The notes beneath the pieces are model-generated. The model ran no database searches and was not told the DNA's origin. It was given only the letters and a program-made list of their open reading frames with translations. From Klenkia taihuensis (lineage in GTDB: Bacteria; Actinomycetota; Actinomycetes; Mycobacteriales; Geodermatophilaceae): a stretch of DNA of 64,000 nt. The stretch spans positions 744,001-808,000 of the forward strand of contig NZ_FOMD01000002.1 in the NCBI RefSeq assembly GCF_900112525.1, written 5' to 3'. Of this stretch, positions 61,633 to 64,000 are shown piece by piece. The position numbers were made by a program, and so were the translations under genes. Position 1 is the first letter of the stretch, and each line of letters begins with the position of its first letter.

Positions 61633-62211
61633 GTGACCACGCCCAAGGGCGAGGCGCGGCGGGAGGCCATCGTCGCCGCGGCCGCCCGGCTGGTCGCCGA
61701 GGCCGGCCCCGACGCGGTCGCCCACCGGGCCGTCGCGGCGGCGGCCGGGGTGCCGCTGGCGGCCACCACCTACTACTTCCGCGACCTCGACGACCTGCTG
61801 GTGGCCGCCACCGCCCGGGTCGGGGAGCAGGAGACGGCTGCGGCCACCGCCCTGGTGGCCGCGTTGCCGGCCGGGCGGCGCACCACGCGGGCGACCGCGG
61901 CCGTGCTGGTGGACGTGCTGCTGGGCGCCGGACGGCGCACCGACGAGCAGCTGCAGGCCTACTACGAGCGGTGGCTGGCCGGTGGCCGGCACCCGGCGCT
62001 GCGCCCGGTGCTCGCCGCGACCCGGGCCCGCACCGACGCGCTGCTGGTCGAGGTGCTGGCGCGCGGCGGTCACCGCGAGGTGCCGGTGGCCCGGCTGGTC
62101 GCCCTGGCCGACGGCACCGCCCTGTCGGCCCTCGTCGAGGGGGACGGCGGCGCGCGGGCCGCCACGGAGCAGGCGGTGGCCGAGTTGCTGAGCCGCCGGC
62201 GCCGCTGGTGA
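61633..62211 (+). CDS. TetR-family regulator of the Gdx transporter
   Basis: A 192-residue repressor. HTH: GEARREAIVAAAARLVAEAGPDAVAHRAVAAAAGVPLAATTYYFRDLDDLLVAATARV (~6-64), a typical TetR start ending in TYYF. The C-terminal domain is helical and Ala/Leu/Arg-rich with LQAYYERWLAG, a segment seen in repressors of small efflux pumps. GTG 61633 lies one base after the SMR stop, so both come from one transcript and the protein probably represses its own operon through the twin operators upstream. The ligand may be guanidinium or a cationic drug; this is inferred. Confidence 0.9.
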   Translation: MTTPKGEARREAIVAAAARLVAEAGPDAVAHRAVAAAAGVPLAATTYYFRDLDDLLVAATARVGEQETAAATALVAALPAGRRTTRATAAVLVDVLLGAGRRTDEQLQAYYERWLAGGRHPALRPVLAATRARTDALLVEVLARGGHREVPVARLVALADGTALSALVEGDGGARAATEQAVAELLSRRRRW

Positions 62212-62231
62212 CGTCCGCTGCGTAAACCGTG

Positions 62232-62257
62232 GTTACGCCCGGCCGCGGTGGGGGTAG
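62232..62257 (+). promoter_or_regulatory. SigB/SigF-type stress promoter candidate
   Basis: GTTA (62232-62235), a 16-base spacer and GGGTAG (62252-62257), preceded by G. This is close to the actinobacterial general-stress consensus GTTT-N14-17-GGGTAT. It would start transcription near 62264, giving a ~36-base leader with AGGAGG before the ATG at 62300. Confidence 0.5.
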
Positions 62258-62299
62258 TGGGGCGTCTGTCGTTCAGCCACGAGCGCCAGGAGGCACCCC

Positions 62300-62998
62300 A
62301 TGACCACGGCACCGACCCGTCCGACCCGGACCCCGCCCCGTCTGCACGAGGACGTCGCGGAGACCCCCACCGCCCGCCGGGTGAAGACCGTCCACCGGAT
62401 CGGCGCGTTCACCGTCGCCGCCGTCCTCGCGGTGTTCGGCGTCCTCGGCTTCGTCGGCGGCCTCGACTACTTCTCCACCGACGGCGGCCAGGTGGCCGGC
62501 CTGTCCTCCAACGGTCTGCTGTCCACCATCTCGCTGGTCACCGCCGCCGTGCTGGTCGCCGGCGCGGTCAAGGGCGGCCGCATCGCCGGGATCGTGATGA
62601 CCGGGGTGGGCACCGCGTTCCTGCTCTCGGCGTTCTGGCACCTGTTCGTGCTCAACACCGGCCTGAACGTGCTCGCCTTCCAGATGTCCAACGTCATCTT
62701 CTCGATCGTCGTCGGCCTGCTGCTGCTCACCCTGGGCCTCTACGGCCGGGTCAGCGGCAACCTGCCCGCGGACAACCCCTACCGGGCCAACCTGGTCACC
62801 GGCGCCCCCGCCGACGACGAGGAGCCCGACCTGCCGGCCCGCACCCCCGAGGAGCGCCGCGCCGAGGCCGCGATCCGGGAGGCCGAGGTCGCCGTGGCCG
62901 AGCACCGCGCCACCCCCGAGCAGGCCGCCCGCGTCGAGGCGATGAGCCACGAGCGCACCAAGGCCGGCCGCCGCCGCGTCTGGATGCAGTACAGCTGA
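62300..62998 (+). CDS. DUF4383 family membrane protein
   Basis: A 232-residue protein with four transmembrane helices (~28-165). GLSSNGLLSTISLVTAAVLVAGAV and LFVLNTGLNVLAFQMSNVIFSIVVGLLLLTLGLYGRV give the DUF4383 pattern. The C-terminal ~70 residues are charged and helical (EERRAEAAIREAEVAVAEHRATPEQAARVEAM). Function unknown; DUF4383 proteins are often stress-induced in actinobacteria. AGGAGG precedes ATG 62300, and a SigB/SigF-like promoter lies upstream, in line with stress control. Confidence 0.82.
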   Translation: MTTAPTRPTRTPPRLHEDVAETPTARRVKTVHRIGAFTVAAVLAVFGVLGFVGGLDYFSTDGGQVAGLSSNGLLSTISLVTAAVLVAGAVKGGRIAGIVMTGVGTAFLLSAFWHLFVLNTGLNVLAFQMSNVIFSIVVGLLLLTLGLYGRVSGNLPADNPYRANLVTGAPADDEEPDLPARTPEERRAEAAIREAEVAVAEHRATPEQAARVEAMSHERTKAGRRRVWMQYS

Positions 62999-63004
62999 CG
63001 GCGC

Positions 63005-63037
63005 CCGGGGTGGGCCGCGGACGGCGGCCCACCCCGG
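63005..63037. terminator. Bidirectional terminator hairpin
   Basis: CCGGGGTGGGCCGC (63005-63018), loop GGACG and the exact complement (63024-63037) make a 14-bp stem. It lies between the convergent DUF4383 and araA genes (ends 62998 and 63043), so it probably serves both. There is no T tract. Confidence 0.8.
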
Positions 63038-63042
63038 AGGCC

Positions 63043-64000
63043 TCAGAGGCCCTGGGCCAGGCGGTGGTAGGCCGCCGACCAGCGCAGCTCCTTGGCGAGG
63101 CTGCGGCGCGTGGTGTCGGCGTCGATGACCACCAGCTCGGTGCGGAACACGTCGGCCAGGTCGGTCAGCTCCGCCGTGGTCAGCTGGGTGGTCAGCACCG
63201 TGTGGTGCGGCCCGCCCGCGGTCAGCCAGCCCTCGGTGGAGGTGGCGAAGTCCGGCCGGGGCTCCCAGACCGCACGCGCGACCGGCAGGTTCGGCAGCGG
63301 CTCGGACGGCGGGACGACGTCGATCTCGTTGGCCACCCAGCGGAACCGCTCGCCCAGGTCGGCCCACCCGACGACGACGCCCTCGGCGGGCGCGGCGGAG
63401 AAGACCAGGCGCGCCGGGTCCTCCTTGCCGCCGATGCCCAGCGGGTGCACCTCGAGGGAGGGCTGCTCACCGGCGATGGTCGGGCAGACCTCGAGCATGT
63501 GCGCACCGAGGATCTTGGGCGTCTCCGACGACAGGTCGTAGGTGTAGTCCTCCATGAAGGAGGTGCCGCCCGGCAGGCCCCGGCCGGCGGTCTTGAGCAC
63601 CCGCAGCAGCGCCGAGGTCTTCCAGTCGCCCTCGCCGCCGAAGCCGTAGCCGTCGGCCATGAGCCGCTGCACGGCCAGGCCCGGCAGCTGCCGCAGCGCG
63701 CCCAGGTCCTCGAAGTTGGTGGTGAAGGCACCGAAGCCGCCCTCGGTGAGGAACCGGCGCAGCGCGACCTCGAGGCGGGCCTGGTAGCGCACCGAGCCGT
63801 GCCGGTCGCCGCCCGGGCGCAGGTCGTCGGCGACCGCGTACAGGTCGAGGTACTCGGCGACGACCGCGTCGACCTCGGCGTCGGTGACCGTCTCGACGAC
63901 GGCGGCCAGGTCGTTCACGCCGTAGGTGTTCACCGAGACGCCGAAGCGCAGCTGCGCCTCGACCTTGTCGCCCTCGGTCACCGCGACGTTGCGCATGTTG
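63043..64000 (-). CDS. araA: L-arabinose isomerase, C-terminal two thirds (5' end outside window)
   Basis: The frame runs off the right edge; about 318 residues up to the stop at 63043 are visible of a usual ~500. [55 protein letters not shown] and [13 protein letters not shown] are signature segments of AraA; the catalytic Glu residues and metal-binding His lie in [26 protein letters not shown] and GGPHHT. The enzyme interconverts L-arabinose and L-ribulose with Mn2+. The upstream neighbours (araB, araD) would lie to the right, outside the window. Confidence 0.95.
   Translation of the reverse strand, partial: NMRNVAVTEGDKVEAQLRFGVSVNTYGVNDLAAVVETVTDAEVDAVVAEYLDLYAVADDLRPGGDRHGSVRYQARLEVALRRFLTEGGFGAFTTNFEDLGALRQLPGLAVQRLMADGYGFGGEGDWKTSALLRVLKTAGRGLPGGTSFMEDYTYDLSSETPKILGAHMLEVCPTIAGEQPSLEVHPLGIGGKEDPARLVFSAAPAEGVVVGWADLGERFRWVANEIDVVPPSEPLPNLPVARAVWEPRPDFATSTEGWLTAGGPHHTVLTTQLTTAELTDLADVFRTELVVIDADTTRRSLAKELRWSAAYHRLAQGL

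Overview
This window is chromosomal DNA from a very GC-rich actinobacterium. Supporting points are strong third-position G/C bias, abundant GTG starts, long antisense open frames typical of about 75% GC DNA, and actinobacterial marker genes: the proteasome activator Bpa, FolP2, GuaB1, HelR and a short HU. Gene content and style (many c-di-GMP proteins, stress and radiation-type genes, leaderless starts) fit the Geodermatophilaceae (Blastococcus, Geodermatophilus, Modestobacter). That family assignment is inference. I see no insertion sequence, prophage, CRISPR array, tRNA or rRNA gene, so this reads as ordinary chromosome.

Layout. 1-4.7 kb: acyl-CoA oxidase tail, TRIC-type membrane protein, then a full GGDEF-EAL enzyme behind a sigma-28-like promoter, followed by a degenerate EAL protein. 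4.7-6.2 kb: aldo/keto reductase and HU with strong hairpins. 6.2-9.2 kb: overlapping operon of a serine hydrolase, acetamidase/formamidase and FolP2. 9.3-16.2 kb: flavin monooxygenase, thioesterase, acyl-CoA ligase, a photolyase-like protein with reversed domain order, quinone oxidoreductase and a class V aminotransferase. 16.3-22 kb: Bpa, serS-HAD-HAD operon, anti-sigma-type ATPase, lipoprotein, cobF. 22-25.3 kb: guaB1-zincin-GroES-like operon and pheA. 25.4-30.9 kb: two GGDEF proteins, the second fused to a LarB-like domain, then a Mn-riboswitch-controlled TMEM165/GDT1 transporter. 30.9-37.7 kb: nadE with a double SRPBCC protein, SDR/XRE pair, endonuclease-fold protein, tryptophan 2,3-dioxygenase. 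37.7-44.1 kb: HelR ATPase, DUF3291 protein, FAD monooxygenase with a complex divergent operator, a glycosylase-labelled protein and haloalkane dehalogenase. 44.1-49.4 kb: frameshifted small gene, TipA-like MerR regulator, a second GGDEF-EAL protein, TfoX-N and FUSC proteins. 49.4-56.7 kb: methyltransferase, TetR-PLP enzyme-amidohydrolase operon, glpD divergent from an alkyl-DHAP-synthase-like oxidase, STAS protein. 56.7-64 kb: LysR/EamA pair, small membrane protein divergent from arginine deiminase, alditol-oxidase-like enzyme, Gdx-TetR operon with twin operators, DUF4383 protein, and the C-terminal part of L-arabinose isomerase.

Two themes run through the window. First, gene starts: about thirty starts have a [T/C/G]ANNNT hexamer 6-7 nt (rarely 5 or 8) upstream of ATG or GTG and no ribosome binding site. 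This is the geometry of leaderless transcripts, and I used it to choose starts. In two divergent pairs these promoters overlap so tightly that both can hardly be occupied at once. Second, c-di-GMP: five GGDEF/EAL proteins lie in 64 kb. One is a complete bifunctional enzyme, two are soluble cyclases with intact I-sites, one is a likely phosphodiesterase with a decayed GGDEF, and one is a decayed EAL protein. The most unusual item is the cyclase whose C terminus is a LarB/AIR-carboxylase-like domain lacking the expected cysteine.
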